From Diplosphaera chodatii (lineage: Eukaryota; Chlorophyta; Trebouxiophyceae; Prasiolales; Stichococcaceae), in assembly GCA_032358165.1 (NCBI GenBank), contig JAALGY010000028.1:310001-374000 (forward strand): a DNA stretch of 64,000 nt. Direction: 5' to 3'. The position numbers were made by a program, and so were the translations under genes. The notes beneath the pieces are model-generated. The model did not search any database. It saw only the letters and a list, made by a program, of their open reading frames with translations, and had not been told where the DNA came from. Below, one piece after another: positions 48,010-62,000 of this stretch; the stretch's first letter is position 1; each line of letters opens with the position of its first letter.

Positions 48010-51000
48010 TCAGTGCACAGCCAGTGACAGACTGCGCCTGAAACAGCTCAGCTCATGTTGCTTGGACCCGCACTTGTGCATCATCCAGCAGAAGATGAAG
48101 ATGGGCAGCAGGAAGATGATCTGCGCCACGTTGATGGCCGTGAAGTTGCCATTCAGCGCCCGGATGCCCAGCCAACTGACGGGTAGCTGGAGGAGGCCTG
48201 CAGCAGCATGACAGCGTGTTGTCAACCCTTGCAGAGGCTGTGCATGCACTGTAACCATGTAGCTGTTAGACAGCCGTTGACCGTACAGCAGAAACGAAGG
48301 GCAGGCAGCGAAATGCCTCTCGGGTGTGTTTTCGGGTTTGGAGTGGGAGGCTCATTGGTGGGAGTGGGATGCAAATGCAAAGGATGCACACCAATCAGGC
48401 CGTTGAAGGTGTTGTCGATGGCGACCATCTTGCCGAAGTTCTTGAACCCAAACAGCACGCCGAAAATGGTGAAGTAGCTGGCGTACAGGAAGTAGCGGGC
48501 GGCCGTCCAGACGATCAGCGTCACCGCTTGCAGGCCGAGGCTGGGTATAGCTTCTAAAATCGAAGCGAGAACCGACAGCCCGTTGATGGTGGCCAGCGTG
48601 ATGCCGTAACCCTGCAGGGATCAAAGTATCAGACTAGCAACCTGTTGGCACTGCTGCAAGATCACTGTCGGCTGCTGTTTCGCACACTGCACATGTCAAC
48701 GAAACAACCAGACATGCTCACAGAGCTGAGTGGTGGTGCTTTGCTCGTGGTCACCTTCTTGTCGAGCAGCCAGGAGATGATCGGCAGGCCCAGGATGCCG
48801 GCGCACGGCAGGATGTTGGCCAGATCCGTGTACGTGTGGTCGTCATCGCCCTTGTGCTGCAGCTGCAGCCGCGCCGTGCCTGGGTTGTGGAAGCCATGCA
48901 TGTCAGCTCATGCACCCCAACAGCAACCCCGCCATCGATTGCTGCACTGCAGGTATGCCAGCAGAGCCCCACCAAGGTAGAACTGGATCCAGAACACGTT
49001 GACGGTGTAGAAGATGCCCATGCCGAAGGACTCGGCGGACAGCGCCTGGGTGACAAAGTCCTTCTTGCGCAGCTCCACAAACCGCCGCGGCTCGAACACC
49101 TGCGCACACGCTCTCAACAGGCGTCAGATCGCTGCCGCCAGACAGGAAGTAGCTGTTTGCGCAGCACCCCATCAGGCATGGATATGGTTGCCACCGTCGC
49201 CGCCAGCTAGAGTTTTTTGCATGCTAAAGAACTGGATGGTTGGCTGCAGGTGACTGCGCAATGCCGCAGCTCAGCTGCATGAGGCATGTGTTACGACCGC
49301 CCACGCTCACCAGGGGCCCCCACACGACGCCCTGGTTGAGCGGCGGATGCACGTTGGGGTCCGACGGCGAGGCGGGCTCCTCCCCGTTCTCCCCCCTGTC
49401 CGAGCCCTGCGACTGCGACCGCTTGACCTGCGCAGCCAGCGGCGCGAGGGCGTCAGTGAACGTCCAGTCTTGAAGATCTGACCATCTGAACACGACTTGC
49501 TACCCACTTTCAGATTGAGTGCAGGCAGCAGCGCCAGTATGCTGCTGGGTCAAAGATTGCGTCTCGCACAAGCGAAGCTTTGCAAACTGCGCACGTCGAC
49601 TTCGCTGAGGCCGCCCAGGTCGATGTCCTGGAAGGCGCTCGCACGGCCGTTGGCGGCGCCGACGCCGCCGCCGTCGGCCCACCGTGGGTCGCTGCTGTCT
49701 GCCACGCCCGACACCAGGCCGTCTGTGACGATGCCGTTGCCGTTGACGGTGCCTGCAAAGCAACAGGAGCATGTAGGACCGACAAGAGCAAGTCTGCACT
49801 GTACATCCTGAGGCTTAGCTGCAGACGAGGGTACTGCCAGCTGCTTCAGCGGATGGAGGGTTTTAATCAGTAAAAGCAACAAGAATCTGAGCCCCACCAG
49901 CAGCATTCAGGGTCACATGCGAGTCAGGTGGCTTTGCTTACCATTTTGACCGGCGAGCTCAATGTCGCCCGCCAAGCCGAAGCCCTTGCTGTCTCCCGCG
50001 CTGGCTGGCAGGTCCGTCACGCTGGTGTGCCGCAGCTGCAGCAGGCACACGGCAGAGTTGAGCCGTTGACTGCATCTACATGGTCTGCCTTGACACATGA
50101 CAGCAGGTCGCTGCATGCCCAGCGGCGCTCCGAGCCATACATATCCTACCCTTCTTGGTGCCCCTTCAGATCGTGCAGCGTCATTCGAGCATGGTATCGA
50201 TCCTTCCACACTTTGCCACCACATTGCCGCCCCTTCAGGCGCAAGAGCACAACCGACCGCAATGCGGGCAGATGGGCCTCACCTCGACCTCGGTGCGCAG
50301 CTTGGTGACGGGGCGCCAGCTGCGGCCCCACACGTACACATCGCCCACCGCAAACGGCTCGTCGGGCATGATCCACAGCATCACGGGGATGTAGCCGCCG
50401 CAGAACACCAGGCCGTAGATCAGCAGCAGCGCCCGGTAGGCGTTCCTACAAGAGGTGGGAATCCATAGTGAATAGCAGCATGTGGGGGAGTCCAGCGACT
50501 CTCCTGAGGAAGATGATGCACGTGTCACTGGCACCCTCGGGCGTGTGCTGCCGCTCTGCGGACAGATTGTGCACAAAGGCCTCCTGCATTCTGACTCACT
50601 GTGTGCCGCCCAGGTCCTCGAAGATCTTCTGCAGGATGTAGAAGATGATGCAGGAGCCGGTGAAGCCCGCCACGAAGATGCTGCTGATCAGGCCGCGCTT
50701 GCGCGGGAACAGGCCGCTGATGTGCAGCTGCACAGAAGGCAGCATCGACCTGTTACGTTGATAACTTGCGGGTTGCAGGCAGTGCACGACGTGCCCAACG
50801 GGTGCCGAAAGGCTGCACGCATTGGGTTGCTCAGTGCTGTTGCCATGGCGAGTGGGACTCTCATGTGCGTACCTGCGCCAGATGGAACGTGATGCCGCCG
50901 AGGCCGATCAAAATGGCGCCCGGGTGCAGCAGGTTGACGCCGTCCGAGGTGTGCGACACGCCCAGGAAGATCAGGCCCAGCATGTTCAGGAAGCACCCTG

Positions 51001-51656
51001 CACAGGAGCAGGGAGGATGCGGTGGAATTGACAGCAGGGGATGACGGGTGTGGAATCGGCCCAGACCCTGGCATACGCTGCTGGCATGTGCACTACAGCG
51101 ACGGTCCAGACACGCCGCGTGATGCAGGAGACAGAGACGAAAGACGCTGACGTCACATCCATAGATGCTCACCCATGACGGCGGTCCACTTGGGGCCGAG
51201 GCCATCGAGCACCGGGCCGACAAGCACCGGGCCAAAGTTGAGGGCGAAGATGCCGAGCGTCCACAGCACCGCCAGCTCTGACTCTTGCGACTTGCACGAC
51301 ACGCCGCCGGCTGTTCGATTCACTGCAGCGCACACACACGAAGCAAACGTCAAGGTCACGTGCATATATGTGTTATGAAGCTGTTTCAGCAGTATCGGCA
51401 TGAACTGCGCAGGCAATATGCTCTGCACAGTGTGGCGAGATGCCAGCTGCTCACCCTCGGTGATGTCTCCGCACTTCCCAGCGAAGTTGCCGAGCTGCTG
51501 CAGCATGAGCGCGAGCGCGTTCCAGCCAAACACGAGGCCACCCTGCAGCACCTCGCCAACAATGGCCACCGCCACGATGGCATGCTTCGCCTCCGTGTAG
51601 CCATGTGCAAACTTCTCCCGCTGCGGGATGTACTTCTTGATGCCGCGCGGTGGCAT
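48010..51656 (-). CDS. Major facilitator superfamily transporter, SLC43/FMP42-like
   Basis: Twelve exons (51656-51455, 51322-51173, 50997-50873, 50727-50600, 50445-50283, 50035-49942, 49752-49595, 49427-49311, 49099-48973, 48879-48755, 48611-48392, 48197-48010) sum to 1,797 nt, or 598 residues. About 12 hydrophobic helices are visible, for example IVAVAIVGEVLQGGLVFGWN, FALNFGPVLVGPVLDGLGPK (the helix 2-3 loop), GLISSIFVAGFTGSCIIFYI and ILGLPIISWLLDK. A long hydrophilic loop (exons 6-8) splits the two six-helix halves. The segment after VFWIQFYLGT matches the FYIGT block of LAT3/LAT4 (SLC43) and yeast FMP42. Human SLC43 members carry large neutral amino acids; the algal substrate is unknown. 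There is no signal peptide, as expected. The gene faces RPS23 tail to tail. Confidence 0.9.
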
Positions 51657-53074
51657 GGCTGCTGCTGCTGCGCCGCTTCACGGCAGCACCTTGCAGCAGC
51701 GGTTGGGGGCTGCGTGACCTGCTAGACCGCACGCGCCGGCTGCCAAGTTGGCGGTTGCAACCCCTGAAGCCGAAACCCAGCACGGAACGCACTGCTGCAG
51801 CGGCTGTTGCTGACGCCGCAGCCGCCGCTGCTGCGCTAGTGTGACTTCAAAGCGGCCGCGCCTTGGGCAGCTGCCGCCAGCACATCAATCAGCGCGTGCG
51901 TCCTCCTGTTTCGCCTAGTCGCCTGAACAGCACCACAGAGGCTGTGGTTACTCCCCCGACAAATATCCGCAATGGTGCACCGATGCAGATGCTGCACGCA
52001 CATGCTGAAGAACAATACAAATGCGTCGCTTGAATGTGCAGGCCCTTGCATGTCCAGCAAGCGCGTCATATTTGCGCGACAGCACACGAGAACGTCAGCG
52101 CTCTCAAACAAGTGGAACGCCATTGCCGAGTCGCAGCACGAACACCTACTGCAGCTGATCTGGGTGCAGCCTACTGGCTTCATTGTGCTACAGCACCCAT
52201 GGAGTGCTACTTGCTTGGCAAGCACCGCGTTATAGCCTGCAAGTACCTTTACATCGCGTTGCCATACCTGTCCGGCCTAGGCGAGGCTTCGCCGAACCAC
52301 GTGCGTTGAGCGGATTGGACGCCGCACGCCTGTGGTATTCTGAAGCGCTGATTCACCTCAGCTGCTCAGCAGCCATCCACAGTCGATGAGCTCGTTGTTT
52401 TGCCTCGATGGCAGTGCAATAACTGCCTCGCTGCGGGCAAAACGCTTGCGGTGCTGCATTGGTTGTGGTGCCAGTTGAGTTGGTGATGACCAAATGAGTA
52501 GGGTTTGGAGGGGCTCAACGGAGTCTTGGCCCCGGCGCCCGGCCCGTGCAGCATTGGTACGAACAGTGCCGCATACTGTCGGTGCACCGGTCGGCACTGC
52601 TGGTTGTACCGTGTGCATGGATGATATGTATCTAAATGCGGTGCCAGGAGGATCAACATGTGAGTTGGAGTAACACACTGAGCTCGATCACGAAAGGTGG
52701 GAGAGCTAGATGCTGCTATGTTTGCTAGTTTCAACACACATGCCAACATGTCGTTTGTGTAATGCGTAACGTTCGTTCTTTCGTTTGTTCAGCGGCCAAC
52801 CTGGAAATGTTATGCACAGGTTGGCGTGACAGTTGGCGCATGTCAGTGATGGTGTCGCCAACCTGATGCTTGCGGAAGCGTGAACGTCGGACACTCCCTG
52901 CAACAGGTTTGTGCATCTGCAAAGTTGTTCCTTGCATCTGACGGATGGGGTGCCGCACTGGCATGCCACTTTGGGGCTGTATCGCACGGCCTGATGGTGG
53001 AACCTTGATTCAGTTGCAGCGCACCATCGGCAGGGTGTTGTCGCGAAGCTGTACACCGCACGCAGGCGGCCGGC
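51657..53074. other. Divergent intergenic region, transporter to golgin
   Basis: 1.4 kb between two divergent start codons, presumably both promoters and 5' UTRs. The first 190 bp near the transporter are coding-like in composition (Ala/Arg-rich frames) but lack a start in phase. No domain, RNA gene or clear repeat was recognised. Confidence 0.45.
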
Positions 53075-56000
53075 ATGGCGTCTGCTGCCGGCATGAAGTC
53101 GCCAGCCAAGGCGCCGGCGAAGCTGCCAGCGGCTATCGCTAATGCCTCGCTGGAAGAGTTGCAGCGTCTCAGCTTCGACACGTGCGCAGTTGCTTCAGAC
53201 GTCTATCCCATCAGCGATGGCAGCAACATGTCATCATTTGATTGCCCCACAAACTGCCAGCATTGCTGCATCGAAGAGTCAAATCTATACGCACCAGTTC
53301 CTTGCCCGTACAGCCTTAAGAAGCTGCGGGCACGGGACAAACGGATCGAGGAGCTCTCAGCGGCAGCTGCCGCAGCGCCTGCTGCTGGAGATGCAGCGCA
53401 GCTGGATGCCCTCCAGCAGCAGGTGCAGATCTGAGCGTCTGCATGTGACGGAAGCAGCACTTGGCCAGCTCTGTCGGCGATTCACCTTGCACCACTGGCG
53501 CATGACGCTGACATGGCAACAACATGGACCGTAGGTGTCAACACTAGAGGAGCAGCTCACAGCGGCGCAGCAGAGGGCGACAGCCGGTGAAAGCCGCGCT
53601 TCAGATGCCGAGGCGGCCTCACGGCGCGCCGCCGGCGACCTGCGCGACGAGAACGCCGCGCTGCGGGAGCAGCTGCGGTCGCTGCAGGGGGGCCTGGCGG
53701 AACTGAGCGCCGACCGCGATGCGTGCGCGGCGCGCGCCGAGGCGGCGCAAGCCGGTGCTGCTGAAGCAAAGCAGCGTGCGGCGGAAGCCGAGGAAGCGGC
53801 AGAGGAGGCGCAGCAGGCGGCCGATACTGCTGTCCATGCTGAAGCACAGCGCACCGCCGACCTGCAGCAGCGCCTGGCGCAGGTATGCATGTGTACCTGC
53901 CCATGCATGCACGAGACAACTGATCATGAAGTCACCTCTGCCTACGCAGACCTACTATTGGACACAACCTGATATCCAACCCTATGCTCTTCGCACCCTC
54001 AGGCTGAGCAGGATGCGGCTTCAGCTAATGAAGGGCGCAACGCTGCGGTCAGCCAGCTGGAGCAGAGCACCGCGGCATTTGACGTTCAGCTCGCAGAGCT
54101 GAGGACTGCGCTGGATGCGTCGTCAGCTGCCGCAGACGCCTCAGCATCTAGCGATGCCCTGGAGCAACAGCTCAAGGAGCGGCAGCAGCAGTGGCAGGCC
54201 GAAAAGTCGTCCCTGCAGGCAAGCAGGAACACTAGCAGCATTCTTCGGTCGTTCAGTCTCCACCATTTTGTATGGAAAACACGAGTGTTTGGCCCTTAGG
54301 CAACTGCGCCTGGTCATGCTCCGCAGGCAGCTGCTCGGGAGGCAGCGCAGACAGCTGCTTCCGCCTCGCTTGCAGCGCAGCAGGGCTGGGAGCGCGAAAA
54401 GGGCGACCTGCAGAAGGTGAAAAAGCCTGAAGGAGGCAGTCCGCAGTGCAGCAACCCTTCGGGCGCGGCATCAGGGCATCAGAGTCAGGAACGCTGCACA
54501 CACCTTTTGCAGTGTGCCTGCGACCACTTGCAGACAGTGCGGGACCTCGCGTGGTGCAGGCGCTCAATGCGGCCCGTGCTGAGGCGTCCACGGCGGCGGC
54601 AGCGTCCCGCCGCTCGGACGCGGAGTGCAACCGCATGGCCGCTGCTCTGGAGGCGGCGCAGGCGGCAGCAGACCAGGCAGCGGCGGCGCGGGCAGAAGCA
54701 GTGGCCAACCAGGTGCCTCACCTGTTTTCTGAATGCAAGCAACACACCAACAGCAACAGCAGCAGTTGCTTGCGATAGCATCTGCCAGGGTTCTGCACGA
54801 ATGCAACTGTGACGACAAATTGGGGAGCGATCCGCTGCAGGGCATCTGAAAGCAGCTCGTCTGCAATGCATGCAGGCAGCACAGGAGGCGGAGCTTGACA
54901 AGCTGGCGGCGGCAGTGGAGGCGGCAGAGGCGGCTGCGGCGGAGTCCGAGCGCAGTCTGCACGAGGCGCGGACGGCGCACCAGGCGGAGACCCAGCAGAT
55001 GCGGGCAGACGCTGCCGCTCAGGAGGACCATGCCAGGGTGAGGCATCAGAGCACAGTGAGGGCTGCCGGAACAGCGTGCACCGGCAGCCTGGATGTCGAA
55101 AAAGGGCATGCAAAAACCCGCTGAGAGAGGGAGCTCCTGACCACCCAACAATCATGCTGAGTCATTCGGCGTTCGCATGCTCAGCCTGTTTGCGATGCCC
55201 TGCCGTGCAGGCCATCGTCGAGAAGGTCACCAGCGCGGCGCAGGCGCTGCAGGCGCGGGCCGACAGCGTGGCGGCCCTGGAGCAGCGCGTCGCGCAGCTG
55301 GAAGCGGCGGCGGCGGCAGCTGACGAGGCGCTGGCGGCGGCCCGGGCGGAGGCCGCCGCGGCCGTGCAGCAAGCTGAGGCGGCAGCCGTGCCGGACAGCG
55401 CCAGCAGGGATGCAGCGGCGACGGCAGAAGACCAGCAGCAGGTACTTCCTCGCAGAGATTATGGGACGATTGTGCAGGAGCCTGGTCGCCTGCTGCCCAA
55501 AGACCACAACCACCTATTGTGTGCTGGGCGTACACAGTGCCTGCAGCCGACGGCAAGAGGGCCGCACTCTCTATTATTGGCTGAGGCCCGAGACCTGCAT
55601 CGTCACAGGTCCTGTCGTGAGTGCAGCAGGTCACGGAGCTGCGGTCCCAGCTGGATGAGGCGCGGGCAGCGCTCGCGTCAGCGCGCCAGCGCGTCGGCGA
55701 GCTGGATGCCCAGGTATGCAAGCTGTCGTGAGGCAAGGAGCCCGGCTGAAACATGCTTTGCGACGTCAAGCTGCGAACCCGAAAAGACAAGTAGCGGCAG
55801 AGGCGCCTGTGCATTGCTGTGAAGCGTGGCTGTCCGCGTGATGTAAACCCTTTGTACGTACCATCGTGCAGCTGTCGGCGGCGCGGGAGGCGGCGCAGGC
55901 GGGGGCGCGTGCGGAGGCACTGGCCGCGGAGCTCGAGGAGCGGCAGCGGGAGGCCACGGCGCTCAAAACCGAGCTGGCCGAGGCCGACCGGCAGGTACAT

Positions 56001-59000
56001 GTGCCACCAGAAAGAAGGGAAGCAGATATCGAGGATGCCATGCTGGCCCGGCTGTACATGCCACAACCCGGCCTTGAAGCTTGAGAGCAGGCCGCACAGG
56101 CCCAGGTCATGTAGTGTACGCTCTTGAGCGATGCAGATACGAGGACGACTGGCTGCAAGGGTCACTGGCTCTGCTGCCGCAGGTCTCGAAGCTGCAGGCC
56201 ATCCTGGCGGCGGAGCGCAAGGCCCACGCAGGCGCACTCGGCGAGGAGGTAAGGGTTTAGGTATCACATGTGGACCTGATGAATTCAGTCATGTGCGCAT
56301 CCACGTACATGAGCAGCCGCCTCGCGCTTTGATGGGTCTGTGATCAGGTCGGTTGCCAGCTCAGCTTTGATGTACATTTGCCCTGGGCAGGTCATGAAGG
56401 CGGCGGACGCAGCGGCTGAGGCGGAAGCAGCGGCGGCGCAGGTCAAGCAGCTGGAAGCTCGCCTCGCTGCGCAGGCAGACAGCGCAGGCGCTGCTGGCGC
56501 CGGCAGCCTCGGCAGCAGCCCGGCAGCGGACGGGCAGCAGGTCGCAGCGCTCGAGGCCAAGGTCGCTGTGCTGGAGGCGGCGCTGGCAGCAGGAACCGGT
56601 GCAGCCACACACGCCGCAGTTGCCGACAGGGACGCCGGCAATGCAGAGCCCGCAAACCCTGGTGAGGCTGAGGCCCTCAGGGCGCGTGTGGCGGAGCTGG
56701 AGGCGTCGGCTGCGGAGCTGCAGGCCGCTGGCGCAGAGGCGCAGGATCTGAAGCGGCAGCTCTCCACAGCGCAGGTGAGAAGCGATGGTCAGGCTCAGCA
56801 AAGCCTGCCATGACCGCTTGTGTGTACTGACACCTACTGTTTGCTGTTCTGACTGCACTCATGTCGGTTGTTGACCCACTTGTGCTATTGTAAGCAGGGC
56901 AAGGCAGCAGAGGCTGAGGCACAGCAGTCCCAGATCGATGCGCTCCAGGCTGCGGCGGCGCAGGTCGAGCAGCTCCGGCAGCAGCTGCGGGCGGCGCAGT
57001 CTGAGGCGGCCGCTGCTGACGGCCTCAGGGCGCAGGTTGCCGAGCTGCAGCAAGCGGCAGAGGGAGTGGAAGCCCTGCGGACGCGTCTCACCGAAGCTGA
57101 GGCGCAGACTCTCACAGCAGCGGCAGAGGCAGCGGCTGCCGGGGAGCGGCGCGCAGCGGATGCTGAAGCGCTGCGGGCGGGGGTGGCTGAGCTGGAGGCC
57201 GCAGCAGCAGCGGCCGAGACCCTGCGTCAGCAGCTGGAGACCGCTCAGGCAGCGCAGACAGCGTCCGAGCAGCAGCTGGCAGCGGCGCAGCAGCAGCTGG
57301 CAGCGGCGCAGGCGGCAGCAGAGGCAGCCCTGCAGCAGCAGCTGTCCAAGCGCAGCATGGACTTTGACGCTGCCAGCTTGGCGTCGGCAGCGACAGAGGA
57401 TGGCCCCATTGACGTGGCGCCTGCCAATGGCCATCCTTCGTCAGAGACCAGCACAGCAGCCGAGGCCGCCTCGTCAGACGTTGGCAAGGCACTGGCGCAG
57501 GTGAGGGAGCAGCTAAGATTATTGCTCGAAGTCAGTGGCAGGATCATGTGGTCCAGTGCACACAGAGCCATGTTATAGCCCTGACTGGCGGACCAAGGCT
57601 CTGGACCAGGGCACGCTGCAGTCAGTTCGCACAAGTGCAGCACTCCGTTTCACAAGAGGTGACATGGGCTACCCACACCATCTGCAGGCGATGGCGGCGA
57701 GGCAAAAGGCGGTGCAGGAGCTGGTGGACGCCAAGAAGAAGTTTGTGCACATGACGCGGCGGCGCCAGGCGGAGCACGCTGCCAAGGTGGGGTGCTGCAA
57801 TTGCAGTCTTGATCTAGCTTCAGCAGTCCATGGGGGGAGCATCAGCAGGCCATAGGGGGGACCATCGATGGATGGCATATCTAGCGATGTAGCCGTCATG
57901 TCATCACGGGTGTGCAGGCCTCATGCTTTGGGTGTGCGTGGGGCAGCGTGCTGCTTGATCAGTGCAAATTGGTTGGGCCTCCTCAACTTGTCAATGCGGT
58001 GCCAAACTAACATGATGGGGCGCTGCAGGTGAAGGAGCTGGAAGGGCAGCTTGCTGAGGCGCGCAGCGGGCTTGGGGCCGCACGGCAGCCGCAGCCGCAG
58101 CCGCAGCAGCAATCTCCCGCGCCTGCTGACGCAGCTGCAGCGCCGCAGGCAGACAACCAAGCCGCAGCAAGCGACATGGTGACCATGGACGCTTGCTGCA
58201 GTAGATGTCATGATGCGTGATCATGGCTGCGTCTGTGAAGCATCGATGCGGACCACCTGATCGAGCGGTGACCCCCTCTGCAAGTTCGACATGTGCAATT
58301 GTATTCGCAGCAGCAGCAGCGGCTTGCCTCACTCCAGCTGGCCCTGGAGCAGAAGGCGTCCGAGCTGGCCGCTGCCAAAGCAGCCCAGGCGGAAGCGGAA
58401 TCCGCGCTGGCAGCGGCGCAGGCGGCGGCCGCAGAAGCGGCGGCCGCTGCGGAGCCCGCACGGGCCGAGCTGGCGGCGAAGGCGGCGGAAGCAGAGAAGG
58501 CGGCGGAAGCGGCAAGGGCCGCGCTGGCCCGCGCCCGCAAGGAGCAGGAGGCCGAGCGCGAGCGGGTCAAGAAGGCCATGGGGGAGATGAAGCGCAAGCT
58601 GGACAGGTGCCATTACGAAGAGATTCGGTTGCGGACGAAATTCGTTCACGTAGATCTGGCACCAACTTCACTGGCTCTTGGAGCGGAACTAGGGCATATT
58701 TGTACATGGACATGAATTATTAGCCACGTAGCACAACTACCACCATGTCACGCGGTGCCTTCCATTATGGTCGCGCATGCAACATGCGGCTGGTGCTCTG
58801 CTGCAGGGCTGCCAAGGAGCGGCAGCGCGCGGAGGCAGCGGCGGCGGAGGCCGCTGAGAGGTCAGGCGCCGAGCTGGAGGCGGCGCGGGAGGCGGCGGCC
58901 GCTGCCGAGCGGCGGGCAAATGAGGCGGCGGCAGAGGCGGCCAAGTCTGCCGGCGAGCTGCGGGACTATAAGGCACGCTGCTTGATGCTGACTCGCCTCT

Positions 59001-62000
59001 GAAGTCTGCACAGCATCTGCTGTTGACACATGCCGCACGAGGCCTCTTGAGTGTGTCCGGCCGGTTGCAACCCGGGCCCATCACGCAATTGCGCTGCTTT
59101 GCGCAAAGTGGGGAGCCGAGCAGTCGCTGGTGGTGGAGGTTGCTAGCGGCCCAGTGCATTGTCGTATGTCGTGAGGAGCAGTTGCTGGTGATGCCAAATA
59201 TCGAAACCCGAAAGCAACATCATTGCAGGCGCGGGCGCATGTGCTGCTCAAGGGCAAGGAGGCCGAGCTGCGCGCTGCGAAGGAAGCGGCGGCTGCGGCG
59301 CCCGGCCATGCGGAGCAGCTGGCCGCTGCAGCGGCTGCGGCTGAGGCAGCACGCGATGAGCGCGACCAGGTAGGAAGCAGGTTGCGGGGTCAGGGCACTG
59401 ACGTCACTACACATCGACACTGACCCCAAGCACACCGTGGCGGTGCCTTGCATCAGGTCGCCTCTGAAGCAGTGTGCATTTGCCCCAGCAGGCTTTGCAG
59501 GAGGCTGCTGAGTTGCACCAGGCGCAGCTGGCCGAGGCGAATGTCGCCCACGAGCGCGAGCTGCAGGCGCGCAGCTCGTACACTCAACACCGTTGTGGCT
59601 CTCGCCCAGTGTGTCGTCAACACCGCCGCCGTTGCGCCTGGTGCAGCGTGGGAAAGCATGTGGAACTGGGTTCGCGCGTTTGCTGGGCCTTGGGATGGCC
59701 CGCGCCTGGTACCATCGCAAGTGCACACCAGCTAGACGTGCACTGCATCTGCCCTCGGGCTGTCTGCGGCGGCGGAGAGTGGGGGCTGGCACGACCATGG
59801 TGCCCCTGCAAATGGCACCTGGATGAGCACGCTGCCCTCACTCTCCGCCGTCGGCAGCATGCAGGGACTACACCGACGCAGCGTGTTGGAATCTGACTGA
59901 CACAGTTGATGGTGCGAAAGCTTGGTAAGTGTTGCACTGCAGGACCACGAGGCTGCAATTCAGCAGCACCAGGCTGCAGAGGCGGCTGCCAGGCAGCACG
60001 CGCAGCATGCAGTGGACAGGTCCGTCCCCCCGTTCTGCCTGCCGTGCTTTGCAAGGATAGAGCTGTCATGCAGACTATGCGATGCCCACGTTCATAACTG
60101 CTTTCCGGTGCACCTGAGGCTGCGTTCATCTCCATTCCGAGTGCTGCAACCCAGTTGGTGACCGACATCACTTGTGTGCCACCGCGTGCAGCTTGGCGGC
60201 GGCGCAGGCGGAGGCGCAGCAGCTGCGGCAGCGGCTGGCGGCGGCGGACGCCAGCGCCGCCGAGGCGCGCACCGCCGCGGATGCGGCCACCCAGGCGGCG
60301 GCAGAGGCCGCCGCTGCGCCCGACACCGGCGGCGCCAGGGACGAGGAGGCAGCGGCAGCCCTGGCAGAGGTGTGCAGAGATTTGAAAAACAGTTGATGTT
60401 TTGTCCGATGGAGTTCTGGAGCGAGCGATGACGGCTGGGAGTCGCACCATGTCTGCCGCAAGAGCGCAGATGGCTGTCGGAAGCTCACGTCCGCAGTGTC
60501 AAGGAGAACCATGTGTGGGGACTGCTGGGCATGCGGCGTGTGACCTGGAGTCCCACATCTCACAACAGGCGAATGCAGCTCGCGAGTCGGTGGCGGCGCT
60601 CGCAGAGGCCCGCGAGGCGGAGGTCGCCCGCCTGCTGGGCGTGGTGGCCGACCTGCGCCGCGACGTCGGCAGCCTCAAGGCCCGCCTGGTGAGCCGTGCG
60701 CTGGGCGCTTATGCGGGAGCAATCTGTGGTCACCAGATACCCAGCAAGCTGCTCTACATACCCTGAACACCTGTGTTCAAGATCGTTTTTTGTGGCGTGT
60801 CGACCTGCCAGATGGTCTGCATACGATACACAAACTTACCCAGCACCATTTGAAGGCCACGCCGCTTACGCCAGCAGGAGGAAGCGGAAGCGGCGGCTTC
60901 GGCATCGCCGCGGGGCGCCGGCACGCCGACACGGCGGGACGTCCCCCCACGGGCGCTCAGCTACGAAACGAGCAACAGCCTGGCGGACGCCTCCGCCGCC
61001 GCGCCCGCCCGGCAGCGGCAGCCCGGCGGCGCCTCCCCCGGCAGCCAGGGTCTGCCGCACCCCTTCCGGGACGCGGCAGGCTCCAGCGATGCTGCTGGGT
61101 CCGAGTACGGCGGCAGCGGGCTGGGCAGCCGGCAGGCGAGCGGGCAGCCGGCGGCGGGGAGCAGCAGGCTGTTCGGCGGGCTGGATGACCTGATCGGCGG
61201 CGGCGGCACGGGCGGCATGCTGCCCGAGACACGAGCGCTGGAGGCGGCCAACGAGCGGGCCGCCGAGGCCCGGGCGCTGCGCCGCGCCAACATGTGGGCG
61301 CCATTTGCAACTTCCTCGAAAGCATGATGCACGGCAATGCAGTTCATGGGCGTGGACCTAAACGTTGGCTGCGGGACTGCATGCATGCGGGGCTCTGGTA
61401 GTGTGGGCTGTCAGTATGCTTGCCAGTTGGCATTGTATGTTGTAGATCACATCCTCAAGGACGAACCTACTCAGACCTGCGAGCTCAAATATGAACCCCA
61501 TTCCTCATGCCCCCCGTGCAGGCGGGTGGAGGAGCTGGAGGCGGAGCTGCGGGAGGTGCACCGGGACCTGGCGCTGCACGTGGAGCAGGGCGCCGCGCTC
61601 AAGGTGCGGCCGGGTCCAGGGTTCAGGGTTGTGGGTGCTGAAGTGTCAGGGTCAGGGACGCGGGGCACCGCGGAATTTCGACACCGGCAGAGCACTGCCC
61701 GGCTGGCGCTGCATGCGACGCTGCGCCTGTGCCCAGAGGCCTGTGCTGGCAGGCCATCAGCGAAGCGCGCTGCCAGGGGGCGCATGGCCATCATCCCATG
61801 TCGTGCCAAACCCTTGTGATGGCGGACCCTGTGGCAGGAGGCGCTGCGGGAGCAGGAGCGGGCGGCGGCGCGGCAGGAGCTGCCGGCCAAGGAGGTGGAC
61901 ATGCAGTACCTCAAGAACACGCTGCTGCAGCTGTACCAGAAGGGTGCGCGGCTCGGAGCCGGCATGTTACTGTTGATGCTGCTCCTCAAGAGTTGCTATC

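Noticed and set aside
56868..57578. Long antisense frames opposite the golgin coiled coil
   Set aside because: Ala/Gln/Glu codon repeats automatically leave the opposite strand open; the sense frame fits exon phases and the GRIP-bearing gene.
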